Below the pieces are notes generated by a model. It was not told the DNA's origin and searched no databases. It saw only the letters and a program-made list of their open reading frames with translations. Shown in pieces: positions 44,305-55,720 of a DNA stretch of 64,000 nt. Source of the stretch: Carposina sasakii (taxonomy: Eukaryota; Arthropoda; Insecta; Lepidoptera; Carposinidae). The translations under genes and the position numbers were made by a program. Location: the NCBI GenBank assembly GCA_014607495.2, contig CP053152.1, positions 12,321,899-12,385,898 on the forward strand, in the 5' to 3' direction. Within the stretch, counting starts at the first letter, position 1. Every line of letters starts with the position of its first letter.

Positions 44305-44575
44305 ACATTCATACGCTTTTATCCCTTACAGGGTAGGCATAGCACCAAGGGCCGATAGAACCACATGGTGCCACTTCTGACCAATTTTAAGGGTATAGTT
44401 GAGATGTACAAGTTCAGTTAGTAGTGACAGGTGGTCAGTCCATCGCCTACAAAACACCAAGACGCTCTTGCCCTTCTACTGACTTGTGCAGTATGCCCGG
44501 GAAGAGAAGCAGCTGTAGTATAATAGTGCAGTAATATACTTTTTTTTACTTCCAAAGCAGCATAGAATAATACAA
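44305..44575 (+). repeat. Dispersed repeat (GGGCCGATAGAACCACATGG), copy 3
   Basis: Colinear with 8296-8580, including GGGAAGAGAAGCAGCTGTAG and the AGCAGCATAGAA end. Confidence 0.65.
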
Positions 44576-46017
44576 CAATAATAAATAAAAATAATAACAA
44601 ACAGAAAACATAAAATAATAGCTAGAGTGAATAGGCATTTTCTAGGTAAACATGTATCACCCTAGGCCGCATCTTGCTTAACATTAGGCACGATGGCGGT
44701 CAAATGTATGCCTAGCTAATTGTAAAAAAAAAATTATTAAAATAAGATAATGTACAAAGGCGAGCTTTGTCTAAAATTGTGTTGAATTGAATTTTATTGT
44801 TGTTTCTTTGTATCTCTTATAATCGCTGGTACACAGATAGCAATTAGTCGATAATTATTACACCTATATATAGGCTATAAGCGATTAAAAATACTCCTGA
44901 AAGCACGCTTTTATAACTATCTAAATCGATTACTTTTATAGGTACCTAAGCTATTACTTTATCCATCGCAGCCCGAAGCTCTTGATTGAAATTCTTTTTG
45001 AAGTTTCCAAACTTTTTGTTTCATTGAAAGTTGTCTATTTCAGAATTTTTTGAATAATAGACCGAAATGGGTTCAATCGTTCAATAAACGTGTATTTTAA
45101 ATTATTCTACATTATTTCTCTGTGCTTAATCAATTAGTTCTTAATTTTTTATTGGTTTACTCAAAGTTAAAGCCTCCCTAATATAAAATTATTTATTAAT
45201 TCTTCAATATTGGGAAGGGATGAAAATATTATAACCATTTCCTTTTTCCTCTTAATATAAACAAAACATTTTACGCACAGGCAATGAATGCGCATATATT
45301 GACGTTTCCTTTCTTCCTTTGGAGCTTGCATTATAATATTTATTCGCACCTTTGAAAATATTTGATGTAAAGCCACTAGATGTTACGTTGTATTCTTTCT
45401 TTTTATGTAATGATTCATCAGTCTAGTCTACGCATACCTTAACTGAATGTGTATAGAAAAGAGTACACCTATTTATCTATTAATTTCATCGATTGTCAAA
45501 CCTAAGACCTGTTTCTCAGAAGGCAAGTTAAAGCTAATTTTGGCTTATCTGTTCCTTTTATTACCGGTCCTTTTCGTAAAAAGTAAATGAACATTGTTAT
45601 AAGTCTTCATTTAAAACTCTAAAGTAGGCTTTGAACTGTTAATTCATATTGACTTATAAAATTATGATGGAACTTCTTTAAGCTTCATGACTAAAAGAAA
45701 TGAGTAAAAGAAATTATTAATTATTATGATGAAATATCCTAATTTATCTCGGGATAATTTCGTACCTACTTGAGTGTTTGAATTTACATCTTGTTTACCT
45801 GTTGTCATAAAGAACAACTAGTAGGTACTGTATACAAACTTACATTTGTAAACGCGGTCTAGACTAGAAACCCATTCGTTTAAAAGGGATGAGATAAGAC
45901 TGTTGACTGAATATCTAGAGCATAAGGGAGAATGCCATAGATATAAATAAGTATATGATAATAATTCCAGGGTAGTTACCATGAACTTTTAAGGCAGGAT
46001 TATTTCCATCTTAAAAG
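44576..46017. other. Unassigned AT-rich DNA
   Basis: No exon or repeat pair recognised. Confidence 0.35.
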
Positions 46018-47083
46018 GGAGATAGCGCTGTACAATGCTTCTGAGTTGTCTGATAGCTATAAGCTATCATGTGGTGTGAGGCAGGGGGGGCTTACTTCTC
46101 CTGATTTGTTTAACGCATATGTAAATGATTTGATAGTGGAGCTGAGAAGCACTCCGGTCGGGCTCAGGTTAGATGATAGATATGTCAATAACCTGAGCTA
46201 TGCTGACGATATGGTGCTGCTCAGCCCCTCTATCAAGGGCCTGAGAAAACTATTGTCCATCTGTGAAAAATATGCAACCGAACATTCCTTAGCATATAAT
46301 GTAAAGAAAACGGAAATGGTGATATTCAGGGCAAGTATAGGACCCCTCAATGTACCTGCTGTCTCAATTAACAAGCAACCGATAAAAGTGGCAGATAGCT
46401 TCAAGTATCTTGGGCACATTGTAACCAGTACTATGGAAGATAGCTCGGACATTGAGCGGCAGCGTAGGTCGTTATGTGTAGTAGGAAACATGATTGCGAG
46501 AAAATTCTGTAAATCTTCGTCTGACGTGAAAGTTACCTTATTTAAGTCGTTCTGTCAGTCATTTTATACGTGTCAACTCTGGACCAATTACACTAAAAAA
46601 GCACACGATGCTATACCTGTTGCGTATAATAATGTATTTAGACATCTAATGGGCTTAAAGCGTTACTGTAGCGCATCTGAAATGTACACCGAGTTTCGAG
46701 TTGATTCGTTTAATGCCATACAGCGGAAAAGAATAGCTTCATTTATGTCCAGAGTTGACACGTCTAAAAATACAATTGTAAAGAGTTTGGCCGATAGGGT
46801 GTATCTGACGCCGGTATATAGGCGGTGGGTAGGCATTGCTGCGCACGGTATCGCCACCTAAAAGTACGAGCATGGGAATGGCGGCCGGTCGCATTGCGGG
46901 ATCTCGAGGTTGGGTACGTTGCGAGCCGGGGATCTTGTTTTTTGCTGTCGGCCGTCATTCACACTATGTGATTAGTTGTGTGTGTGTAGTATATGTTTAT
47001 TTTAAATTATCTATTAAATTAAATTATATATTATATTGTATGGATCATGTGTCTGAAATAAATATTATTATTATTATTATTTC
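46018..47083 (+). mobile_element. 5'-truncated non-LTR retrotransposon
   Basis: Starts in the middle of a reverse transcriptase and ends CTGAAATAAATATT followed by an (ATT)n tail at 47060-47083. The C-terminal half of the protein is intact. Same family as the fragment at 20900-21175. Clade not fixed from this part. Confidence 0.85.
46019..46861 (+). pseudogene. Reverse transcriptase C-terminal half (LINE)
   Basis: Open to the truncation point. Shows LSCGVRQGGLTSPDLFNAYV, LSYADDMVLL (YADD active site) and the thumb block FKYLGHIV, then FCSASEM-like and RKRIASFMSRV C-terminal blocks ending YRRWVGIAAHGIAT-stop. There is no start codon: the N-terminal endonuclease and fingers are missing, so it is a dead-on-arrival copy although the remaining ~280 codons have no break. 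Confidence 0.85.
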
Positions 47084-48741
47084 TTTTTAGGATCTTTTTT
47101 CTCTCCGAAGAGGTTATTGGGCACGGGCCGAAGCCAAGTGTTAATAAATTAAGTGGAAGAAAGAAATTTTCGTACAATTCGACAGGTGTTAAGTATGACT
47201 GCCTTTTGCATGAGTGTGTATGTGGATGGATGAATGTCAAGTGTTTTTAGACTAGTATGTAATGTTTTAGGGATCACTCCTGTAGTAGATAAAATGATGG
47301 GTACGGTTCGGACTGTGCTTATCTGCCATTGTTTTTTATCTCTATAGAAAGATCAGTGTATTTAGCTATTTTTTCAGTGTGTGTAGTTAGTAAGTTGTGA
47401 GTGTTGCTTATGGCTATATCTATGAAGAAGGCTGTCTTATTTATTTTATCTAGGATAGTAATGTCTGGTCTATTGTGATGTATTGTTTTATCTGTTATTA
47501 TAGTTCTGTCCCAATATATTTTAATGTCACTGTTTTCTAGTATGGTTTCAGGATGATATTTATAGTAAGGAACTTTTTGTGTGATAAAGTTGTGCTTAAA
47601 GGCTATATATTGATGAACTATTGCTGCTACTTGGTCATGCCGATGTTTATAATCGGTTTGGGCTATGGATCTACATGCTCCAGTTATGTGTTGAATAGTT
47701 TCAGAACTGCCGTGGCAGTGTCTGCATGCGTCTGAAGGGAAGTTTGGTGTGCGGATGATATACTTCTGGTAATTGCGTGTTTCTATTATTTGGTCCTGGA
47801 TCGCGAGCATAAAGCCTTCTGTTTCCGGGAATAGCTCGCCACGCTGCAGCCACGCGTTCGACGCAATTTTGTCGACATGTACTTGCTGCAGATCGTGGTA
47901 GTGCCTACCGTGCAGAGACTTTTGCTGCCATGCGGCCATCTTCTGTTTATCATTTGTAACACGTTGAGCGGTGTAAGTCGTTGGTCAGCTTTTATAATTA
48001 TTTCGTGTAGTCGGATATGTTGTGCTTGCTTGTGGAAGTAGCATCGGAGTGATTTGATCTGTTTATTGTGAAGATTAACAACATCTATTATACCTCTTCC
48101 TCCTTCTGCTCTTGGTAGTGTGAGCCTCTGTACACACGATCTGGGATGGTGTTTCCTATGTGCTGTCATAGATGTATTAATGATTCGCTGCAGTTTCATT
48201 AGATCCGTTGGAGACCAGGTTATTATACCGAAAGAGTAGGTGAGTATGGGTATTGCATAGCTATTGATTGCTTTGATTGTGTTTCGTGAGTTCAGTTTAG
48301 ATCGAAGCAGCACATTTAGGCGGTGTTTGAACTTTTTTATAAGTTCACTTTTGGTGGACTTGTATTGTATTTGGCGAGCTTGTTGGAATCCTAAATACTT
48401 GTAGGTGGTATTTCGATCGAGGGATTGTATGCAATCACCAGACTGCAAGGAATAATCATCATGTGCTAGCTTTCCCTTCCTAACCGTGAATGTTTTGCAC
48501 TTATCTATGCCGAACTGCATGTGTATGTCTCGGGAGAAGGTTTCAGTAATATCTGCAAGTGAATGAAGTGACTGTGTGCTGTTACTATACAACTTGATAT
48601 CATCCATGTACATGAGGTGCGTTAACGTTATGCGGTTGTGTCCTGCTATTATGGGAAATCCTTTGCTACTTTTATTCAACTGATTTGACAGGGGGTTTAA
48701 GGCAAGGCAAAACCAGAGAGGACTTAAAGCATCTCCCTGGA
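47084..48741 (-). mobile_element. R4/Dong-like LINE inserted in an ATT repeat
   Basis: - strand, 5'-truncated. It is flanked by (ATT)n at 47060-47083 and (ATT)n at 48742-48757, which fits the TAA-repeat target preference known for Dong-type elements. The C-terminus has a CCHC motif and a restriction-like endonuclease, typical of the R2/R4 group. Confidence 0.8.
47322..48740 (-). pseudogene. RT plus restriction-like endonuclease, frameshifted
   Basis: Read on - strand from QGDALSPLWFCLALNPL (48740) through LMYMDDIKLYS (active site) and YKYLGFQQ. A frame break follows near 47940, within the RRWPHGSKSL region. The second frame shows AAWQQKSLHGRHYHDL, ETEGFMLAIQDQIIETRNY, a zinc knuckle C-x2-C-x7-H-x4-C (CRHCHGSSETIQHITGAC) and the nuclease core RPDITILDKINKTAFFIDIA. 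One frameshift and the 5' truncation make it inactive. Confidence 0.85.
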
Positions 48742-48757
48742 ATTATTATTATTATTA

Positions 48758-50864
48758 AAATTTGGGCGTTTCACTGGCTTCCATAATGAAAAAAATACAG
48801 CAGGTAAGGAAGCGAAAATGTAGTTACTTACGACAATTGAAAAAATAACGAGTTCAATTATGGTTTCCTTCAATAGTTACGAGTAGGTGTATAGCTACAT
48901 TTTTTATTCTTATACTCGACGTAAGAGATGGGGTGTGTTAGGCCAAATATTATGGAACAGACTCTACCTACACAAGACTCAAAGCAAACTTTCAGTTTTC
49001 CAGACAGTGTAAACAAATATCTGCATCCAACAGAAATGTTCATACAATCTGGTAAACTAAACATTTGTTTTTGAGCCTCATGTCGCTGAATACTTGTATG
49101 TATTATAATTCTGAGAAAAAAGGGAGAGTACCAAGGAGATTCTCCTTTTCTTTATTATATATTATCTATCTTTATCAATTAATTTATGATTTACTATCTA
49201 TCTTTGGCAACACTTGGCGAAGACCCCAACCAAACATAATATAGTTCCCAATTGTTTTATGAGTCCCCTGAAGCTTCCTGCTTTTCGCCAAATATGGGAA
49301 TATAATATGTACGTACGTCTGTTCAAACCACAGAAAATAATGTAATGTGGAGGTATATACCTAGGTGTGACTTCAAACATCTGAAACTAACAAAACTTTC
49401 CTTATTTCCTAGACAATACGAAACGTGTTTGAGGTATATTGAAATAGTTTGATGTGATTTTATTTTGTGTTTTAAATCTACTTACCTAGCTTTGACTCCT
49501 AAGTTCACTAGGATCCCCGAGGATCGGACCGCGCGTGGTTGTAGTACATCAGGAAATCTAAGGCAATCTAAGATTCTTTTATGTAGCGGCGATTACTCAG
49601 TTTCCCATTGCTGAGCAAAGGACACTCCCTTTTGAGTCAACACGTTGCGGTAATACTACATTGAAGTCCAAGCATTATTATCTTGCCTTTTTACTATGAC
49701 GTCAAATGAATGTAATCGTAGAGCAGTAGAGGTAGAGCTTGAATCGTGGTATGCGTCATACATAAACAACAAAATTAAATATCTACTTTCATAATATTTT
49801 ATAATGTCATTTTGAAATATTCCAGTTCTCATGGTCTATCTCAATATACCCTTTTCTCAAATTTATTTAAGCCTCGCTTCACAGAGTGTTTGCAAACTCT
49901 AATAACTACATTGTTACAAGATAAAGTCAGGCGCAACGAGACAACGCGAAAATAGCAAATATAGTGGCGTGGGTAGCCCCAGAGGCGTAGTGAAATAAAA
50001 CATGTAGTTTTGAATAGAAATATTTGCAACATATAGGTGTACGAGTAGCGTAGTGATGTAGCGTAATCAAGCAACGTATCAGTTTTCTTTCATTCGTTTA
50101 TTATTAAAATAGTGTTCCTATTTCTATACAAACCTCAACTGGATAAGGTTTCACGTTTTTAGATATTATAAATTAGATTTATAAAGGGCTTGGCATATGG
50201 TCGAGTACAACCCAGGTGCTATGAATGGAAGGTATTTTAGGGTCTTAATAAGTTAATCAGAACTGTCTTATGTCCAAAAATAAGGAAGCAGTTAGCTAGT
50301 TACTATATTTTTGGTCCGAAAACAAAATTGTTTTCAATTATTTTCAAAACCTTTTCAAAATGTTCTCATGATTGTATCTAGATAGGTAGTTTTAAATGTT
50401 ATTTGGAGAAACGTTGAATTGAAAATCGGTTTGCTCGTGAGTCCTTACAGATTGGAGGTAATTTTTTTCGAGTGCCCTCCTCAAGTCGAGTGATACTTCA
50501 AAAAGTGGGCACGAGTGGTATTCAAGGTAAATTCGCCGTATTAAGAAGGCACCTTAGGTGTACAGTCAGTACATGGAAGTATACATCATTATCTTGGTTT
50601 CAAGATATAACACAGGAGTTAAAAGTATACTTTCAAGCTGGCGTCTGTACAAATTAGTATTAATGGTATTATTGCGAATCAAATTTACGTATATTTCGAT
50701 ACATGCTTGAAGTTTGATTGGATTTTTCATTCCATGAACTTTAATAATGGATTTGATCACTAACCATTTCAGAAAAAGATGAAGGTGATCCAACAATGCA
50801 GAATTTGCCGATACTACCCGACTTCGCTCGTATTTTAGTGGTAAATGTTCACTTGCGAGAGATA
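48758..50864. other. Unassigned AT-rich DNA
   Basis: No supported exon or paired repeat. 49600-49640 (CAGTTTCCCATTGCTGAGCA) looks like a common lepidopteran repeat phrase. Confidence 0.35.
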
Positions 50865-51240
50865 TACAGCCAATTTCTATACGTGATCTCAAGAGATTTT
50901 TTGCATATCTTAGATTTAATCTTCAATTGTTTTCATACAAAATTTCAAATTAGGAATAAAAAAATCCGAGATTATTTTTGATCTCTCGTATTGAAATTGG
51001 CCAATAGTGTACCTACTTTATTTCCTTTGATTGACTAACGGCCAATTGCCAAATGAGATATGCAAAAAATCTCTCAAGATCAGTTATAGAAATTGGCGGT
51101 ATCAGCTTAGATGAATCACTGACTAACAGCTAATTTCAATAACCGATCTCGAGAAATTTTTTGCATATTTCAGATTTAATTTTCCATTGTTTTCATACAA
51201 AATTTCGAACTTGGAATAAAAATGACCCGAGATTCTTTAC
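50865..51240. repeat. Direct and inverted repeat cluster (AGATTTTTTGCATAT)
   Basis: CTCAAGAGATTTTTTGCATA...TTTTCATACAAAATTTC at 50890-50950 recurs in direct orientation at 51150-51210. An inverted copy (ATGCAAAAAATCTCTCAAG) lies between them at 51060-51100. Confidence 0.65.
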
Positions 51241-51964
51241 ATGAGCGCGATTGATGGCTGCTTTGGTTAGATGGAATAATCGAATGGTAAAAAATTGTTT
51301 TATTTACATGCTAAGGGGATAGAGTTCCAAGGGTTGATTACGACCTTAACAATAAGTAAACAAATATTTGTATAACAAAGGGTAACAGTGATTAATTCTT
51401 AAGTTACTATGTTAATTAATAGTTACAAACAGTTGTAACTATGTCGTTGAATTATACAAAGGGCGACAGAATTCAAAGGTCCATTCCCATATAAGTATAT
51501 TTAACTAACACTAGTAACAAGGAAACTTTACTGTTGCGTACATTCTTTTGTTAGATTTATTACAATAGAACGTCCATAGATTTTAATAGTGTCTGCACTA
51601 CATACTTTCCCTGTAGTATCTGCCTAGAGTAGCAGGACAAGCAAGGAGGAAACTGTGTTTGGGTTCGAAGAGTTTATAAGGCTATGGGATTTCTGTAATT
51701 AGGTAAATGGTGGTTTAAAAGTCGTCTAAGGAACTCGGGCACTCTCTCAAAGCTGGCAACTTGTTATTGATCATTTACATCTCTCCCCGATATGCTAAAT
51801 ATAGCTGTGGGATATCCTTTACGTTGCTGCAGTGCTGGCTACCCTATTTTGTGAACCCAACCTCGTGCGTATGTACTTATAGGTATTTCAGCTGTGATCT
51901 GTAGTTAGTAAATAATGTTGGCAAAATCCAAAGATTCGGTATAAAATTGCGACTAGGGAGTCCG
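51241..51964. other. Unassigned AT-rich DNA
   Basis: Nothing recognised. Confidence 0.35.
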
Positions 51965-52152
51965 TCCCCCTGATTACGTAAAAGCAATAGCAAAGCCGAA
52001 GCAAAGCGATAGCGAAAATTTTACAATATTCGCCTTGAAATGTCAAAGTTCCTTTGAAATTAATTTTACGTAAAAGGAAATTGACAAGCAATCAGCGATT
52101 TTTGTAAATTTTTCGCTATCGCTTTGCTTTTGCTAGTTAGGTAATAAGGGGG
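51965..52152. repeat. MITE (CCCCCTGATTACGTAAAAGC)
   Basis: TCCCCCTGATTACGTAAAAG, CAATAGCAAAGCC and AAAGCGATAGCGAAAATTT at the left mirror AAATTTTTCGCTATCGCTTT, GCTTTTGCTAGTTAGGTAA and TAAGGGGG at the right. Related in its core words to 52937-53113. Confidence 0.75.
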
Positions 52153-52391
52153 CGTAACAGGCGACGATGGAATCGCGTCGATTGTTCAGTTTACAATTAA
52201 AAGAGGTTTCAAGCCTCTCTAGAACTCTATGTTGACTCTATGTTTAAAACCATAGACTACATAGAGTTTGGAAGTGTCACTCAAAATGACAAGATAATTT
52301 CTGCCAAATTCCTGCCAACAACAAACAAACCATGTTTTAGGGGTTACCTTTCATCTTTTCTAGTTTTTTTTTTACCACAACCACTTCAACC
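52153..52391 (+). other. Upstream/5' UTR region of CFAP299
   Basis: Short non-coding stretch between a MITE and the CFAP299 start codon. ACTCTATG and CATAGACTACATAGAGTTTG form a weak stem at 52225-52270. A T-run follows at 52367-52375. No TATA or initiator can be assigned. Confidence 0.35.
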
Positions 52392-52561
52392 ATGGCTATG
52401 GCCGAAAAAAAAAACGAGTTCCCTCCAGGGGTGGAGGCGGACCGTCGTCTGCTTCCATTCGATACGTGGGAGGACTACCTGGACTCGCTCATAGAAATAG
52501 CTGATCTGAGGAACCTGAGGAGTATTCCCTCAGCAAGAGTCATCGCTGCTCTTGGCTACAG
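52392..52561 (+). CDS. CFAP299: CFAP299 exon 1
   Basis: Start ACCATGG; encodes MAMAEKKNEFPPGVEADRRL, then LPFDTWEDYLDSLIEIADLR and a stretch ending in ALGY. Donor ACAG|GTACCT. Ends with two bases of an Arg codon completed by exon 2. Confidence 0.88.
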
Positions 52562-55500
52562 GTACCTGCGTTCTTATCATCTCTTTCTTCTTTAGCCTAT
52601 TGCAGTCTACTGAACGTAGGCCTCCACCAGGGTACGCCACAAGGCTACTGTCACAGGGGGGTTTTGCCCATATTCACCACGCTGGGCAGGCGGGTTGATG
52701 ACTGCAGTGTGATTTTCGGACTATGTTGTGAGTACGAGAGGCGCTGCTGTTTCACCTCCCGGAAACCCTTAATCGCCTCGTACGATACCCACGGGCAGGC
52801 AGGGGTTGTACAAACTCTACTCTGCCAGCACCACGCGGCATATCATCTCGCCTCGGTCGTATGCATTACACCTGAAAGTCAAATCATAGGTATATTCTTT
52901 TCACTGTTACAATACATCAAGTCAAATCAGCATGGAAATTACGTAACTTGCAGAAGCAAAGCCATAGCAATGCGGTCGCGTAAATTTTGTGAGTATGTGA
53001 TTGCGCGGGGCGAGTGGGAAGCGTGGGAAATCACCATACATACGTTATATACACACTCACAATTTTCGCGATCGCATTGCTTTGGCTTTGCTTTTGCACA
53101 TTAATGACGTAATCAGCCTACGAAATAGAGTTTTGGGTAAATAACTACGCCAGTTTATTACATAGATTGTATCAAAAAAGATTGCACGTATCTTAAAGAG
53201 TAGACGTGAGAGCAAAATACTAAACGAAGTTATCGATTATGGTTTATTGTTAAGTAGCTATACCAAAACATTGAATGTAGGAAGTACCAACCCATAATTA
53301 TCGACATTACTCACTAATTCTTACCTTACTAATACTTTTTATAACAGTTTTCGTAATGTTTTGGTACTGTTACAAAATATTTTTCGCATAGGTGTTCCTT
53401 GCTAGGTGAACTGTTCACCTGTAGGTAACATAAGCTACATCTAAATATGCCTGCAGCATAACTCTCCAAGATTATATTAACCATAAGACTATCTAACAAC
53501 TGGACTAGAAGCAATCGCCATACCTACTTAGAAAATAAGTTTTTTTTTAAATTTATAACCGATAGGTACTAAAATACTTATGAATGTAGCTATAAGATTT
53601 TGGATTCATAAATAGAATACTGTCTTAGCTAAATTTTATGTGTACACTAAAGAATAAAATAAACGTATTGTGTGGTGGTGTAACTACCTATAGGGTACAT
53701 GTATTGATTATTTGTATTGCCTCTTTACCTTATTATTACCTTAGCTGGTGTGAGACATGTTTTATCAGATTCTGCGTTGTTCCCGGTCCGAGGGTTGATA
53801 GTCCTAAACATATTATTTACTCACTTTACCAATATGTTTACCAAGAGCGGTTCAATACTGAAGACCGATAGTTGGACGGTACAAAGACGTATATTAATAA
53901 CGGTGCATTAATTTAATAATGAGAATATATATCGGTATGAGATAACTTACTAACTCTTTCGCTAGATTACTAAGTTGTGCATCAAAGGATTCCGTAGTGT
54001 CTGTAAAGACAGTATTTTCTGCAGCCGTACTTTTTTTACCCGACTGCGCCAGAGGGAGGGTTATGTTTTTCGTGTGTATGTATATTTCTTCGGCAGTCTA
54101 AACGGGTTGTCGTATTTGGGCTACAGATGTATATTATTAGGTTCATCTTAGTCGTGAGAGTGACACTGGGTCAAAATTTTTACGCAGTCGGGTTTTTTTT
54201 TAAATAAATAATGTTAGAAAAGATAGGCCACTAATTGCTTAAAATTGTGAATCCGATTAAAATATATACAAACATGTCGTACCTATGATTGTAATAACCA
54301 AAATTGAAACCCATCTATAAAAAAGTGTAGAATAAAGCGCATGTGAGATTCCCCATAAAATATTCATTTGTAATCAGAGCCAACGGCGACACACTCTTGG
54401 AAAAGGAGTTCTACGCTCGTCGCGAGGTGATCCTCCAGATCGTGTTCCCTTCGCTGAAGCCTTACGTCCTGGTCAGCGAGGGAGCTGACATCGAGGACCC
54501 CTTCTTCCGGGAACTAGCTGTGAGGGAACGAGCTAACCGAGTAGGGATACTACAGGTTAGATATCATGGATATCTCACAGACCTTTGGCTACTTAAGCTA
54601 GAATAGATTTAAAGTAGACTACAGGGTATCAGAACTTTGCTTGATTGCTAAGTAATATTTAGTAGGTATAGAACAACATAAAATAGATAGCTGGATACAT
54701 CGTCGCTTGGTAGACCTTCTTCATTGTATTCAGAAGAGCCCTTACAATTATTCAATTAATACCGTATCATATATTGTTGTTATTACTGCCTTAATATAGC
54801 TGTTGGTCTTCCTAATACCAAATAAATAAATATATACAGATGATAGGCACTTAAGGTAAGTAGGTAGTAGACGGGAAATCATGGAAAATGTAGCATCGTT
54901 TGGCTTTACCATACACATAAGTCTATGCGTGCAAATGTGTTGCAACAACCTGCAATCGTAACGTGATTTCTTGTTTCTTCTCGCTTATGACTTACATTCC
55001 TCTGGTTTCCTCAGTCAATAATCTTCATGCGCCACTTCACCCGAGGAGGTTTCGAGATATCCGGCTACATCGACTACGCGCATCGGCTGATCAGTGAAAA
55101 CTGGTACCCCTTCTTTCGAGGCAAGAAATCCCTGTGGCCGAGGGACACCGACCTGGGCTATTACCACTGGAGACATGGTACTGTGAGGAGTAACATGAGT
55201 AGGAATTACAAGGTATACCTCCACTTATATTAGGTGAACGCTGAACCACCGAATACTAGGTAGGCACTAATACAGTAGGTATAATTAGTGCTGTTAGATT
55301 ATCAGCACTTAACAGGATTGTTTCCATTGTGGAAGTGAGATGTCACTATAAGTAGTGTCTTGTTCATCTTGCACATCGTCCTCCATCATCCATTGTAGTA
55401 CCTAAAAGAATATCACTGCAAGCATGTGGCTCACTGTTATTCGCTAAGCATGCATGGGTCTATTATCATCAATACTTGTCTTATTATTTGGATTATGTGC

Positions 55501-55720
55501 TTGGCTGAACTCGAAACCGATTAGAGTCTTTATTTATTTGCTTCGACAGCCGCTCATGGACCCGGATAGAGGCCTGCTCTTCCAGAACCGGCACGACCAC
55601 AAGATCATCTGCCCCGACCCGCAGCATGACCCGGGACAAAACACCAGCAAGCAACGGATTTACTCGCCCAACTACACCCAGATCGAAATATATGACCATG
55701 TCGTGAGGAGAAAGAGCTAA
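52392..55720 (+). CDS. CFAP299: CFAP299 homologue (cilia/flagella-associated protein)
   Basis: Four exons, 52392-52561, 54378-54555, 55015-55212 and 55550-55720, join in phase to 238 codons plus stop; the human protein is of similar length (about 233 aa). Family words visible: FDTWEDYLDSL near residue 24, ALGYR at the exon 1 end, DPFFRELAVRERANR, ISGYIDYAHRL, FFRGKKSLWPRDTDLGYYHW, PGQNTSKQRI and the C-terminal IYDHVVRRKS. The family is conserved in ciliated animals and linked to spermatogenesis; the molecular role is poorly known, so a sperm-flagellum role here is inference. ATG at 52392 (ACCATGG, good Kozak) is chosen because coding similarity begins soon after. Another ATG is two codons downstream. 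Converges with NOS. Confidence 0.92.
52582..52812 (-). repeat. Retroposon repeat, copy 2, just after CFAP299 donor
   Basis: - strand copy of 11051-11278, beginning 20 bp downstream of the exon 1 donor. Shares CCCGTGGGTATCGTACGAGG, CGATTAAGGGTTTCCGGGAG and CAGTAGACTGCAATAGGC. Confidence 0.7.
52937..53113. repeat. MITE (ATTACGTAACTTGCAGAAGC)
   Basis: ATTACGTAACTTGCAGAAGC and AATGCGGTCGCGTAAATTTT at the left mirror AATTTTCGCGATCGCATTGC, TTTGGCTTTGCTTTTGCAC and ATGACGTAAT at the right. 177 bp, in CFAP299 intron 1. Confidence 0.78.
53114..54037 (+). other. CFAP299 intron 1, no feature recognised
   Basis: AT-rich intron sequence without recognisable repeat pairs or exons. Confidence 0.4.
54038..54193. 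repeat. MITE with ACCCGACTGCG ends
   Basis: 11 bp perfect terminal inverted repeat ACCCGACTGCG / CGCAGTCGGGT, 156 bp long. A rearranged relative occupies 15262-15831. Confidence 0.75.
54378..54555 (+). CDS. CFAP299: CFAP299 exon 2
   Basis: Acceptor GTAATCAG|AGCC, donor CTACAG|GTTAGA. Encodes ANGDTLLEKEFYARREVILQ, a middle segment and DPFFRELAVRERANRVGILQ; phase fits exons 1 and 3. Confidence 0.88.
55015..55212 (+). CDS. CFAP299: CFAP299 exon 3
   Basis: Acceptor TTTCCTCAG|TCA, donor TACAAG|GTATAC. Encodes SIIFMRHFTRGGFEISGYID, YAHRLISENWYPFFRGKKSL and WPRDTDLGYYHWRHGTV: the most conserved part of the family. Confidence 0.92.
55550..55720 (+). CDS. CFAP299: CFAP299 exon 4
   Basis: Acceptor GCTTCGACAG|CCG. 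Encodes PLMDPDRGLLFQNRHDHKII, CPDPQHDPGQNTSKQRIYSP and IEIYDHVVRRKS, then TAA at 55718. Confidence 0.92.
   Translation, partial: PLMDPDRGLLFQNRHDHKIICPDPQHDPGQNTSKQRIYSPNYTQIEIYDHVVRRKS

Noticed and set aside
46019..46861. Domesticated reverse transcriptase gene
   Set aside because: Although ~280 codons are open, it is 5'-truncated, has no ATG-led N-terminus and ends in a normal LINE (ATT)n tail; a recent dead copy is simpler.
52664..53104. 146-codon open frame overlapping CFAP299 intron 1
   Set aside because: Covers a reversed retroposon copy and a palindromic MITE; splice phases of the CFAP299 exons show that it is intronic.
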